DNA from: Spisula solida
Taxonomy: Eukaryota > Mollusca > Bivalvia > Venerida > Mactridae
Reading direction: 5' to 3'
NCBI GenBank assembly: GCA_947247005.1
Contig: OX365946.1
Location: 4,534,453 to 4,598,452 of the forward strand
DNA length: 64,000 bases
Shown: positions 34,901 through 43,710 of the stretch, piece after piece
How positions within the stretch are numbered: position 1 is the first letter of the stretch
How the letters are laid out: each line of letters starts with the position of its first letter
Notes under the pieces: generated by a model
Told to the model about the DNA's origin: nothing
Seen by the model: the letters and a program-made list of their open reading frames with translations, nothing else
The model's database searches: none
Made by a program: the position numbers and the translations under genes

Positions 34901-37074
34901 AGAATAATAAAACACAAAAATGTCAAATTTCTCGTTGTAATACAAGCATTATAAGTACTTGTACTGAACAATTCCCGTCAAAATAATATCATACACATAA
35001 CAACAGTACAATGTAGTATTATACATATCTTATCCAATAATACTTATAAAAAAATACTAGCTGATCAATAACGAATTGATTTGACGATTGTGACACTTAA
35101 TTGTTAAATGCCTTTTATATGCAGCATCATGTTCCGGTTTTCCGATCAAGCGCCTGGATCCACATTCAGCGTAAACGACGACTTTACCGGGATAATTTTC
35201 CTATCGATCACATTATCAAAACAAAGAGATGAGGTGAGGTTCAAGACATATTCTGATGGTTGGCACAAGGTTCCTAATTGGACTCCATTTCCTTTTGAGG
35301 ATGGTCGTACCTATAGGATGACAATTGTGGCACAGCAAGCCGATTTCCAGGTATATGTAAAACATACGGTATAGACATATAATAAATACATACTGTATCG
35401 CACTAACAATCCAAAGTCACACAGAAACGACGGCAGCACATAACATCCACGCAAGTGTTAGAGTCAGACATAGAACGAACCATCAATATCCCCAAAAATG
35501 GATATTTCAAGCGAGCCGATATACTCACCCACTGTGAAATTCGAACTGCGTGCATAATTAACCATTAAGGGAGGTAATTATGAATGATAACTACACTGAA
35601 GTGAAGTACGGGGAGACCTGATTAAGATTGTTTATAAAATATTACATAACAGCAAATATAATCATTAATATATCAATTTCTGGACATAATTGTTAAGTAT
35701 CGGTGTTGTAGTAATCGTATTACTTCCCGTATTTAAAAACCGACATGAACTTAAACATCGTCTGTTTGAGTAAGCTTACATCGTTTAGAAGCAATGTAAT
35801 ACCCGCGATATCCAGATCAACCCATGAGTAACTACGTTATTATCACCACTACCTATTTCACAGGGAATATCTATTCATTTAGGTTGCTTGTCAGGTAGTG
35901 TTATAAATACTTGATCCTTCACATTTTTCAACGACATAATAATTATAATGGATTACAATGTTACGATATACGTGGGATGATCAGAAAGAAATGAGACAAA
36001 CGCTGTAAAATGACTATCAATACTGATATAAAGTAAAACATGAAAAGTTGTATGCATATTACAAAATATATCCCCTCTCTGTCTGCTGAGTTTCATCTAA
36101 AATAGTCATTGATTACTTGAAGAGATATCAGCAAGTGACTTCATATACGTCAACGGTTAACTATTCGAATGTCACATTGCTCCAATAAATCGTTAAATAT
36201 GTCTGTTTATGTATTGCATAAATTTATCATTTATTCATTATTTACCATGAAGGAAAGTGTGTTTGTATAAAAACATTTCAGTTGTGATAAAATATTAAGA
36301 TTATGTTAAATAATTATTCGATCATTCTCATTCTAAAGACGGCTTACGTGTATGACATCCGTAAATGTTGTTTAGACTTTTCTACTAGTTTGTGATCAAA
36401 CTGTATATTTTAAAGCTGTGATTATTCGCCGAAATATGACGAGGTTTTCGAGTCGGTACTACTAGTTTTCACGTCATAATTAAAACAGACACACTTACAC
36501 CAAAACCGTTTTATTCCACGGTTATTTAATGTTTTGTCCAGTTATTTTGACAAGTATTGTAGGAATGGTTAATAAAATAGTAGTCATATGCTTTTTCATA
36601 TCATACGCGAAAACTGGCGAAGTTTTGATGTGCGGCGACAAGCGAATCACCATATATTTAACGTTCTATTAATAAATCACTACCTATAGTAGAAAATTAA
36701 ATTTTACACGTACAAATCAGCATTAAATGCACCTAAACGAATATGATATTGCTATGGTTAAAACACGTAAACTTTACAACTGATAGCATGTGTCTCATTT
36801 CTTTTTGATCACCCCTAGTACATGTTTAGTATAGTACAAAATACGTTTGATAAATGACATGGGCGGTAATATACGTAATTAAGAACCAAATTGATAAAAA
36901 AAATAATTCATTATACTTACATCGAAATGTTTTTAATTTTAGATATTATTTGATGGCGTAGAGAGAGCACGTCTGCCATATGTAGAAGCACCAGAGACAA
37001 TGAAGACAATGGCTGTTCGGTTTTATAGGGCTCACGATGTGCACATCAAGAACATTACTTTCCACGGAGTATAG
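28677..37074 (+). CDS. Secreted galectin-like protein, four exons
   Basis: Exons 28677-28955, 30882-31003, 35125-35350 and 36943-37074 join in phases 0, 2 and 0 and give 252 residues plus stop (759 bases). The start ATG opens a signal peptide (MKVLLLCLLIQHACECDGA). Residues of about 20-93 form a cysteine-containing N-terminal region, faintly PAN/apple-like. The remaining 160 residues resemble one galectin carbohydrate-recognition domain, with the FPFEDGRTYRMTIVAQQADF and FHG-V strand pattern. The galactoside-binding HxNxR is not present and the WGxEER word is reduced to a lone DGW, so sugar specificity is uncertain. Galectins normally lack a signal peptide, so the secreted form is unusual. 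NRT, NWT and NIT are possible glycosylation sites. No AATAAA was seen just after the stop. Confidence 0.75.
29030..29290 (+). repeat. Single degraded copy of the GTCCGTTCGTC satellite-related element
   Basis: It begins with CTGTCCGTTCGTCTGTCCG and ends with GCTTCCACCGGGCCATATGC and GAACGTAGTCTTGTTTTG. These are the same start and end words as those flanking the 165-bp satellite at 1725-3127. It lies in intron 1 of the galectin-like gene and shows that the element exists as a single-unit form. Confidence 0.55.
29317..29430 (+). repeat. tRNA-derived SINE, internally deleted, plus strand
   Basis: GTGGGGAGCGGTTGCCTAGAG with GGTAGGG gives the head and box A. The box B seen in the copy at 15488-15676 is missing. 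The body follows: CCACTGCTTAATTTCTCTGA and CCACATGCTCCACTCGACC. The orientation is opposite to the other copy. It lies in intron 1 of the galectin-like gene. Confidence 0.65.
29901..30851. mobile_element. MITE-like element with 24-bp TIRs (AGGGTGATCA)
   Basis: The left end 29901-29924 and right end 30828-30851 are inverted repeats with one mismatch, beginning AGGGTGATCAT. A TA lies next to each end, which fits Tc1/mariner-type target duplication. The interior shows no transposase. Next to the right end is a run of four ATCATATATT units. It lies in intron 1 of the galectin-like gene, and the right end is only about 30 bases before the exon 2 acceptor. Confidence 0.65.
30882..31003 (+). CDS. 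Exon 2 of the galectin-like gene
   Basis: This exon is phase 0-2, between TTTATTGATCTAG and GACGG|GTAAGT, and has no long open frame of its own. It encodes DKIGEVSPANQYERVWSIPG, TFGICGQLELYFNTGLINWD. The strand pattern fits the first beta strands of a galectin-type sandwich. Its two-base overhang is completed by the first base of exon 3 to give glycine. Confidence 0.65.
31090..31250 (-). repeat. GC-richer SINE-like or interspersed block
   Basis: TTCTTTTACGTGCCGATGTAA and CATACACGGGACCTCGCTTAA with CGTCTCGTCCAAAGAC stand out from the AT-rich intron. They resemble a word set I have seen repeated in invertebrate genomes. Orientation and class are uncertain, and nothing coding was recognised. 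Confidence 0.3.
31260..35120. other. Long intron 2 of the galectin-like gene, no further gene seen
   Basis: AT-rich intron of about 4.1 kb. Open frames on the minus strand near 31319-31964 and 33289-33616 are short and show no domain. Around 34440-34620 there are loose repeats of TCACAAAGTT and GTAACGTAGT. No RNA gene was recognised. Confidence 0.4.
35125..35350 (+). CDS. Exon 3: core of the galectin-like domain
   Basis: This exon is phase 2-0, between TTATATGCAG and TTCCAG|GTATAT. It encodes IMFRFSDQAPGSTFSVNDDF, ITLSKQRDEVRFKTYSDGWH and TPFPFEDGRTYRMTIVAQQA. Aligned by eye with galectins, ITLSKQ lies where HFNPR is expected and DGWHKVP where GWGxEER is expected. The stacking tryptophan is kept while the hydrogen-bonding His/Asn/Arg set is lost. 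FPFEDG and the following strand are the best match. The frame end at 35374 is read-through into the intron. Confidence 0.75.
35973..36818. mobile_element. MITE-like element with about 30-bp TIRs (GATCAAAAAGAAATGAGACA)
   Basis: The left end GGGATGATCAGAAAGAAATG and the right end (reverse complement GGGGTGATCAAAAAGAAATG) match over about 30 bases with few differences, continuing AGACAMAYGCT. TA dinucleotides border the ends. The interior has no transposase frame. The AGGGTGATCA-like start is shared with the element at 29901-30851, although the two interiors differ. It lies in intron 3 of the galectin-like gene. Confidence 0.65.
36943..37074 (+). CDS. Exon 4: C-terminal strands of the galectin-like domain and stop
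   Basis: This phase 0 exon follows TTTTTAATTTTAG and ends with TAG at 37072-37074, giving 43 residues. It encodes ILFDGVERARLPYVEAPETM and AVRFYRAHDVHIKNITFHGV. The FQ-ILFDGV junction with exon 3 reproduces the F-x-V-x-V-x-G strand of galectins, and the final IKNITFHGV matches the usual closing strand. The last-exon position and stop are unambiguous. Confidence 0.75.
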   Translation: MLFDGVERARLPYVEAPETMKTMAVRFYRAHDVHIKNITFHGV

Positions 37075-37472
37075 AGTTTGACGGAATATTTATTCCACGC
37101 ATTCAGTTTGGTTAAGAATGTTCTTTTTTGTATCAGCACATATATATTTCATGTAACATTAGTTTGGCAAAGGCCTTGTACGAGAGGTGTTCAACTTATA
37201 TTTAAACAGAATTGAACATCCAGTATTTTCATGAATTTCACACCGAAATCGAATTGTGTCTATTTAATAGAGTATAGTAATGTTTCAAGAAATATTAACA
37301 ACCATTGTAGAATGTATATGTAATATCATTAGAACAGAATCAGCTATGGTATAGAGTGTGTTGATTTTGCATTTTTTAAGGTCAAACCCTTCCAAGTGCT
37401 GATGCTTACAATTTGCTTCTCTAATCGACAAATGGGTTATCTGTGCTTACAAACACATTCAGATCGTCAATC

Positions 37473-37742
37473 ATGGACCATCTTTTCATTTTACCAAACA
37501 GTACCAAGCCCTTTCCTCAAGATAATAATGTGAAACAACCGAGCGGAAATTTTCACAGAGCTGCCCCAAGGGGGGATCACCATCCGACACCTCGGGATCG
37601 ACATTCCAGGCCACAACACGATTGCTACATGAATTCACCCTATCCACAGACAGATTGGTACGGTCCCCTCTACGGACCTGCCTTTCCGAGACGTCGATTT
37701 CCACCGCCATCACCCCGGCCTCACATGATGTACCCATTCTAG
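37473..37742 (+). CDS. LINE ORF1 C-terminal fragment, Pro-rich
   Basis: A short frame rich in proline, arginine and histidine (RAAPRGDHHPTPRDRHSRPQ, later PRRRFPPPSPRPHMMYPF) ends at a TAG at 37740-37742 and overlaps the start of the ORF2 frame. Basic Pro-rich tails are common in ORF1 of CR1-like elements. It has no Zn knuckle or RRM in view. It is likely the truncated end of ORF1, with low certainty. Confidence 0.4.
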   Translation: MDHLFILPNSTKPFPQDNNVKQPSGNFHRAAPRGDHHPTPRDRHSRPQHDCYMNSPYPQTDWYGPLYGPAFPRRRFPPPSPRPHMMYPF

Positions 37743-39754
37743 GTGGTAACAGCGAAACTGTGCATTCTATGAATATAGGCATAAACAGTACATTGGACAA
37801 TCCTGAAACACCATGTTCACAACATCCTAGACAATCTGATAAAACTCGAAAGACACGCAATTTTAAATTTCCCTGCACAATTTGTGAAAAAGGAGTTATA
37901 GTTAGAAGTAAACAAGTAACATGTGCTATGTGTAATAGAAAGACTCATATAAAATGTACAAAATATATCAAATTATCAGATCACGAAACTTTAAAAGCTG
38001 ATAAAAAATTTCTATTTCATTGCTATATGTGTACATTTGAATTCCTACCAGGATATGTGGATGATGATAACTATGATGATACAAGCTCTTTCCTGGACTT
38101 ATCTTCTATTCATTGTGACAATGATGTATCAGAATATTCAATGTGTGATTTCCTCAATGAACTACGTGAGTTACGTTTAAAGAACCCAAAACGCCCATTG
38201 GTTGCTCATTTAAATATAAACAGTTTTAAATTAAAGTATATAGAAATACAGGAAATTCTGACATGCAAATTAATTGACATTTTTATTTTATCTGAAACAA
38301 AATTAGATGATAGCTATAGTAATAATATCTTTAATTGTGATGGTTACAAAATAGAACGTAAAGATAGGAACAAACATGGAGGAGGGTTATTCGTTTACTA
38401 CCGCGATAATTTACCGATACGAAGAAAGAAAGATTTAGAATCTACAAACATTGAAAACATGTGTTTTGAACTATCACTTAATAAAAGGAAATGGTGCATT
38501 CTCGCTCTATATAAACCACCAAAATATAAAAATAATGATTTCTCAAATATTTGCTCAAATTTATTAGATATAATATTCAGTAAATATGAACATTTCTTAG
38601 TCATAGGGGATCTAAACTTTGATTTAAATAAACCAGAAAAATCATCTACACTTCAAAACATATGTGATACATATAATTTAGAAAATGTAGTAAAAGGAAA
38701 CACATGCTTTATGAAAAACAGCATTCCCTCAGCAATTGATGTCATACTAACGAATAATTCCAATTTAATATGTAATACAGTAAACTTTGATATTGGAATT
38801 AGTGATTGTCACCACTTAATTGCTACTACAATTAAAGAACATTGTTCATCAAATAAGCCTAAATATATCAAATCAAGATCATACAAAAAATTTAATGAGT
38901 CTGACTTTAATAACGATCTTAGTAAAGTACCTTTTCATGTTGCAAATGTTTTTGAAGATGTTGATGATCAATATTGGACCTACGAGACACTGTTCAAGGA
39001 AGTAGTTGATGAACATGCCCCTTTAAAAGAACGTAAAATACGTTCACAAAAAGTACCATTTATGAATGGAAAACTACGAAAAGCTATTTATAAGAAACAG
39101 CAACTTCGAAATAAGTTTTTCTCCTTCCGCAATAGTAGTGATTGGGAAAAGTATCGTAAACAAAGAAATATTGTCACAAAATTAAAAAGAGAGTCAATGC
39201 AAACTTATTTCGCTGAACGGTGCAATGAAGGCCCAAAGGCAAATACTTTTTGGCCAACAATAAAACCGTTCTTATCATCTAAAAGCACATCAAAATCTGA
39301 TAGTGATATTATTCTTAATGAAAATGATATGTTAGTGTCTGGCCAAAAAGAAGTTAGTAATATTTTAAATGACTTTTATGTCAATATAGCTAGGGATATT
39401 GGTATCAACAATGATGATGTAATAGACGAAACCCACTCTAGTCTAACACGCATATCACAATTACACCCGTCTGTATGTAGCTTTAATTTCACACCTGTGA
39501 GCACACACCAAACTCGCAAATTATTACAAAATGTTAATACCAAAAAAGCCATAGGTATAGATAATCTACCACCGAAGGTTATAAAGGCAGGTGCGGATGC
39601 ACTGGCATTGCCTCTTACTTCACTAATAAATAAATCTTTCGAAACTTCCAAATTTCCACAGGCATTAAAACTTGCTCAAGTCAAACCCCTGTTTAAGAAA
39701 GATGATCCATTTCAAAAGAAAAATTACAGACCTGTCAGTATCTTGCCGACAATA
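37622..39754 (+). CDS. LINE ORF2, left part: PHD-like finger, endonuclease, start of RT
   Basis: The first ATG is at 37622. A PHD-like zinc finger follows (CTICEKG, CAMCNRKTHIKCTKY, FHCYMC: C2-C2-H-C-C2 spacing). The endonuclease then has VAHLNINSFKLKYIEI, ILSETKLDDSY, GGGLFVYYRD, LVIGDLNFDLN and SDCHHL. Then come NTKKAIGIDNLPPKVIKAGA and KKNYRPVSILPTIS, the RT N-terminus. The host frame breaks at 39755, where the Ngaro A repeat begins, and a stop in that repeat closes it. PHD-like fingers ahead of the endonuclease occur in some CR1-group elements. The protein continues at 47959. Confidence 0.85.
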
Positions 39755-39949
39755 TCAAATAATTATTTATAGAAAATAAATACTTTTGAGTCGTACACTG
39801 TAAAACAATATACGCGTTAACTGACCCCTGACAGGAAATACGTTTTATACCGATCCCTCGTAATAATAGGTGATGCGTGCTAATTATGAATTGAGGTCAG
39901 GGGTCAGTCGCCATTGTTTTACAAGAACGACAAGACGCTTTTTGTTTAT
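39755..39949 (+). repeat. Ngaro A1 terminal repeat (195 bp)
   Basis: It starts TCAAATAATTATTTATAG, includes TAACTGACCCCTGACAGG and its near-inverse GGTCAGGGGTCAGTCG, and ends GACGCTTTTTGTTTAT. It is identical by eye to 47393-47587. The internal dyad (CTGACCCCTGAC / GTCAGGGGTCAG) could form a hairpin. Confidence 0.9.
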
Positions 39950-40206
39950 GATTGAAAGTCTTCGATTGTGTTGAAGGTTTGCAGTTTCAGATAAGTATTT
40001 TACTGCAATATTGTATATTATATATTGGTTTATGCACTTAGCTAAGTGTTGTAATTGTGTAGCGTCTAGTTAACCCGAGAAGCGCTGTTTTATCTCGGGT
40101 TGGATTGGCGATTACGTAACGCTCAGTGTTTCTGCGATTCAGAGCGGAGGAGCTTCGTAGTTGTTTACATTATTATTTCGGTTTTAGAGTTGTTCTTGAG
40201 TTAGCT

Positions 40207-40782
40207 ATGACGTGTAACGTGGTGATTTGGGGTCATAGTTTCGTGCGTAGGATGGCAGATTTGATAAATCGTAATGAGATAGAGGTGAACCTGGGTCTTG
40301 ATGCTAGCAGGTTTGCTGTGGAATGCGTTGGTATCGGTGGGTTAAAGTTGCAACAACGACGCAGGTTGCATTCGGTTGACTCTAAGCTTTGTAGCACGGA
40401 TCTGGTGTTAATAGACATAGGTTCGAATGATTTATGTGATGTTAATTATCTGCCAGAACAGTTTGCTTTAGATTTGGTCAGTTATGCAAGCTTTTTAGTT
40501 GAAGGTTTACAGGTGAAAAAGGTTGTTATTATGCAGATGTTACGTAGATTAAAGGAGCCTTTCCCTGGTTATAACGAGTGTGTAGTCAGAGCAAATGTTG
40601 CTGTTGAAAACTTGATATCTACGTCAAGTAGTAAGCTGGTGTACTGGCGGCATAGGGGAATGTGGAACCCAAGTGTGAATATATTTTGCCCGGATGGAGT
40701 CCATTTGTCTCATGACTTGGGATATCGCAAGTATACACGTAGTGTTCGAGATTGTATTATACGAGTGCATGGATGGGAGTGA
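40207..40782 (+). CDS. SGNH-fold hydrolase of the Ngaro element
   Basis: The protein has 191 residues from the first ATG in frame. The open frame extends upstream to 40126 without an ATG. Block I is VVIWGHSFVRR (nucleophile Ser in GHS, about residue 11), block II may be GIGGLKL, block III is IDIGSNDLCD (about 71-78), and block V is CPDGVHLS (Asp and His of the triad, about 163-166). The SGNH family contains lipases and esterases. Such hydrolase frames are known as accessory genes in some Ngaro and other YR elements and in CR1 ORF1. Here it is the first frame, ahead of the Gag-like frame. The substrate and role in transposition are unknown. Confidence 0.8.
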   Translation: MTCNVVIWGHSFVRRMADLINRNEIEVNLGLDASRFAVECVGIGGLKLQQRRRLHSVDSKLCSTDLVLIDIGSNDLCDVNYLPEQFALDLVSYASFLVEGLQVKKVVIMQMLRRLKEPFPGYNECVVRANVAVENLISTSSSKLVYWRHRGMWNPSVNIFCPDGVHLSHDLGYRKYTRSVRDCIIRVHGWE

Positions 40783-41279
40783 TGTTAGTACTAGTAGTAG
40801 AGATGGATATGTACCTTGCAAGATGTTTCTAATTATTTTAGTAATACTACACTTAGTTGTCGGGGAGTTAAGTGACAATATTCGTATTAATATACTCATT
40901 TGGTGGTTGACAGATTTTTAAAGGCCATTTACAATTGATTATGTAGTACAAGCATGTATTGTTGTATGAAATATGGGCAAAATTAATGTTGTAAAAAGGT
41001 TTACACCCAAATGGTTGTCTGGCCATGTAGTAACATCTGATGTATTTAGTACATGCGATTAGTGTTTTTGTGCAACACAACCACAATGTTATATAAAAAT
41101 AACTTAGTATAAATATAGGCCTTATGCATATCTGTGATGGTCTGTTAGTCATGTTATGGGTTTCCGTATGTTATATGTTTTTCATATATTACTTGCATGT
41201 AATTGCTTGTGGTTTGTAATACAGGTCGTAAATTGGTTAACCGTTTCATATGTTATAGTAGGTAATTGATTGTTGTCTG

Positions 41280-41900
41280 TAATATGGACCATGTAATTGG
41301 TTATGTATAGTTACACCATGTAATTGGTGGTGGAATTTGATATAGGTCATGTATTGGGTTCATATAGTTACACCATGTAATTGGTGGTTGAATTTGATAT
41401 GGCTCATGTAATGGGTTTCATATACAATGTAGTGACACCATGTAATTGGTGGTTTGACAAACTTTGTATTTTGATATAGGTCATGTAATTGGTTACGTAT
41501 AGTTACACAATGTAATGGGTGGTTGAATTTGGTATGTGCCATGTAATTGGTTTCATATAGTTACACCATGTAATTGGTGGTTGTTATTAATAGGTGCCAT
41601 GTAATTGGTTACCTACAGTTACACCATGTAATTGGTGGTTGTTGTATTAATATGGGCCATGTAATTAGTTTCATACAGTTATACTATGTAATTGGTGGTT
41701 GTTGTATTCATATGGGCCATGTAATTGGTTACGGATAGTTACATCATGTAATTGGTGGTTGTTTGTAATATAGGTCAGATAATTTAAATTGAGTTTATAT
41801 AGTTACACCATGTAAATGGTGGTTGCTTTAATGAGGGCCATGTGATTTGTCGAGGTTGATACAACTTGTGAATGATAGTTGTTTATGTTGCGGGCAGTGT
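41280..41900 (+). repeat. Minisatellite inside the Ngaro element (CCATGTAATTGGT)
   Basis: About a dozen pairs of half-units: TAGTTACACCATGTAATTGG plus TGGTTG, alternating with ATGGGCCATGTAATTGGTTA. The full unit is about 55-60 bp and degenerates after 41770. It is non-coding, lies between the hydrolase and Gag-like frames, and is a likely length-variable spacer. Confidence 0.75.
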
Positions 41901-42071
41901 AATTGGTTATGTATCAGGTACAAGGTAATTAGTGGTCAACATGAGATAGTTCTTATATGCATGTATATATGTTGTAATTAGCCTTAAAGGACTGGTGGAG
42001 TTTTAACTTTGGTCATATTCTTTGGTCATATAACTGGCTTCTAGATTTTGTATATGTTAAAAGTAACATAC

Positions 42072-42075
<4 letters not shown>

Positions 42076-42109
<34 letters not shown>
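42076..42109 (+). repeat. Internal A34 tract
   Basis: Thirty-four consecutive A bases lie in the non-coding spacer of the Ngaro element. Homopolymers of this length are prone to assembly and length error. Confidence 0.85.
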
Positions 42110-42112
<3 letters not shown>

Positions 42113-42413
42113 GCTGGTTAGAAACCCAGGTTATTTGTGGGCAAATGTGTATATGTACTGTGGTTTAATGAATAGGGGTTTGTACTTAATTGTTTATATC
42201 ATGTTCTTCAACATGTTCAATGTGAAAGGTTTCATAATAATCAATTTGATTATGAGGGTGGCATTCTTGATTTAGATATTAAACTGTTACCATTGTACAT
42301 TAATGTGTAATATTTAATTAAAGAGGCATAAAAATCAGTAATACTTCAAAGATTTTCACAAATAGTAGAAACTGAGATGGTCAATGTAGCATAGAAGTAA
42401 TAAGCCAAGTGGG

Positions 42414-42415
<2 letters not shown>

Positions 42416-42475
<60 letters not shown>
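42416..42475 (+). repeat. Internal A60 tract
   Basis: Sixty consecutive A bases lie about 60 bases upstream of the Gag-like start codon. Together with the A34 tract it brackets about 300 bp of spacer. Whether it is templated or a past poly(A) capture cannot be told from one copy. Confidence 0.85.
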
Positions 42476-42478
<3 letters not shown>

Positions 42479-42534
42479 CAAATTGACATACCGGGTATGC
42501 ATCATGTTATATGATCTTTATTAACATTGTAGAC

Positions 42535-43710
42535 ATGCCTCCAAAACGAAAAAGAATTGGAGATTCACAGCCCACAAGGAAACGATCTAAAAAACAATTG
42601 ACCAACCAGGCCAGTGCTACAAATAATGAGCCGGCTTCTCAGGCCCGTGATACTGGAACAGTGCAGCCGGACCATTCAGCTGTTGTCAATGCTGTATTAG
42701 CTGCACTTGAGCAAAGGGGTATAATCCCCAAAGCTGTGGACGCTAACTCACAACCAATATCAGTGCCAGTACATGTGGACACACACACTCAACCAATATC
42801 AGTGCCAGTACCTGTGGACACTCGCCCAATATCAGTGCCAGTACCTGTGGACACTCAGAGTCAGACACAACCAATGGCAGTACCAGTGACAATGCCAATT
42901 GCTGCCACCAGTACTAGCGTAGATGAAATTACTGAATGCGTCACTAATGACGTCATGAAATGTGCTACTACGAGTAGTAATACAGGTAATACCAACATGA
43001 ACAACATATTACCTGTTGACAGTATACATTCATATAACATTGCTCCCAGTGCGTTACTGTCAGACAAGACGAAACAGTCAATATGGAGTAATGAATTTGT
43101 CGAACTGGGCACTCTCCTTAAGAATAATACCCAGGAGGATGACATAGTGGTTCATTTTGGACATGGGAAAAACATTTCACTGAAAAATAATAAACAGGAA
43201 ATCAAGCAACTAGGCATTGGACAGTGGTTGTCAGCGTTTACTAAGTTCATGGATGTGTATATCCAAAAGTTTCCTGTAGACACTTCAGGCTTATTAGCTT
43301 ATATTAATTTGATAAGGGATTTGGAGAGGGTGCATGGGCAGGCGGCATTCAACTTTTATGATAGGAATTTCAGGGCCCATAGGCAAACCCAGCTGTTACC
43401 TTGGGGGATGCTGCACAGTGAATTGTGGATAAGAGCCACCACTGTTGCAGGGCAAGTAAGACCTATTGTAAATAATCAGACCAGTACAGATCAGCGCCGT
43501 TACTGTTATGATTACAATAAAGCCCTGGGTTGTCACCGAAAACAGTGTCAATTTGCACACATTTGTTCTGGATGTAAGAAGAACCATCCAAAATTTAAAT
43601 GCTGGGGGAAAAATAACGGGGCAAATGCCGCCTCCTCATCCACTGCTTCCAATTCCAAATCTAACCATGATAGAACCCAGTCCTTTCGTGCCAACGCCAG
43701 TAAAAAGTAA
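42535..43710 (+). CDS. Ngaro Gag-like ORF with Cys/His zinc-binding motif
   Basis: I start at the ATG in GACATGC (A at -3). An in-frame ATG at 42511 would add eight residues. The N-terminus is basic and nuclear-signal-like (MPPKRKRIGD...RKRSKKQ). A central segment carries imperfect VPVPVDT repeats (QPISVPVHVDTHTQPISVPV). The C-terminal half has IGQWLSAFTKFMDVYIQKFP and SGLLAYINLIRDLE, then a Cys/His cluster RYCYDYNKALGCHRKQCQFA followed by HICSGCKKNHPKFKC. This plan fits the first structural ORF of DIRS/Ngaro elements, which packages RNA. The last 203 bases overlap the RT frame, which lies in +1 relative to this frame. Confidence 0.75.
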   Translation: MPPKRKRIGDSQPTRKRSKKQLTNQASATNNEPASQARDTGTVQPDHSAVVNAVLAALEQRGIIPKAVDANSQPISVPVHVDTHTQPISVPVPVDTRPISVPVPVDTQSQTQPMAVPVTMPIAATSTSVDEITECVTNDVMKCATTSSNTGNTNMNNILPVDSIHSYNIAPSALLSDKTKQSIWSNEFVELGTLLKNNTQEDDIVVHFGHGKNISLKNNKQEIKQLGIGQWLSAFTKFMDVYIQKFPVDTSGLLAYINLIRDLERVHGQAAFNFYDRNFRAHRQTQLLPWGMLHSELWIRATTVAGQVRPIVNNQTSTDQRRYCYDYNKALGCHRKQCQFAHICSGCKKNHPKFKCWGKNNGANAASSSTASNSKSNHDRTQSFRANASKK

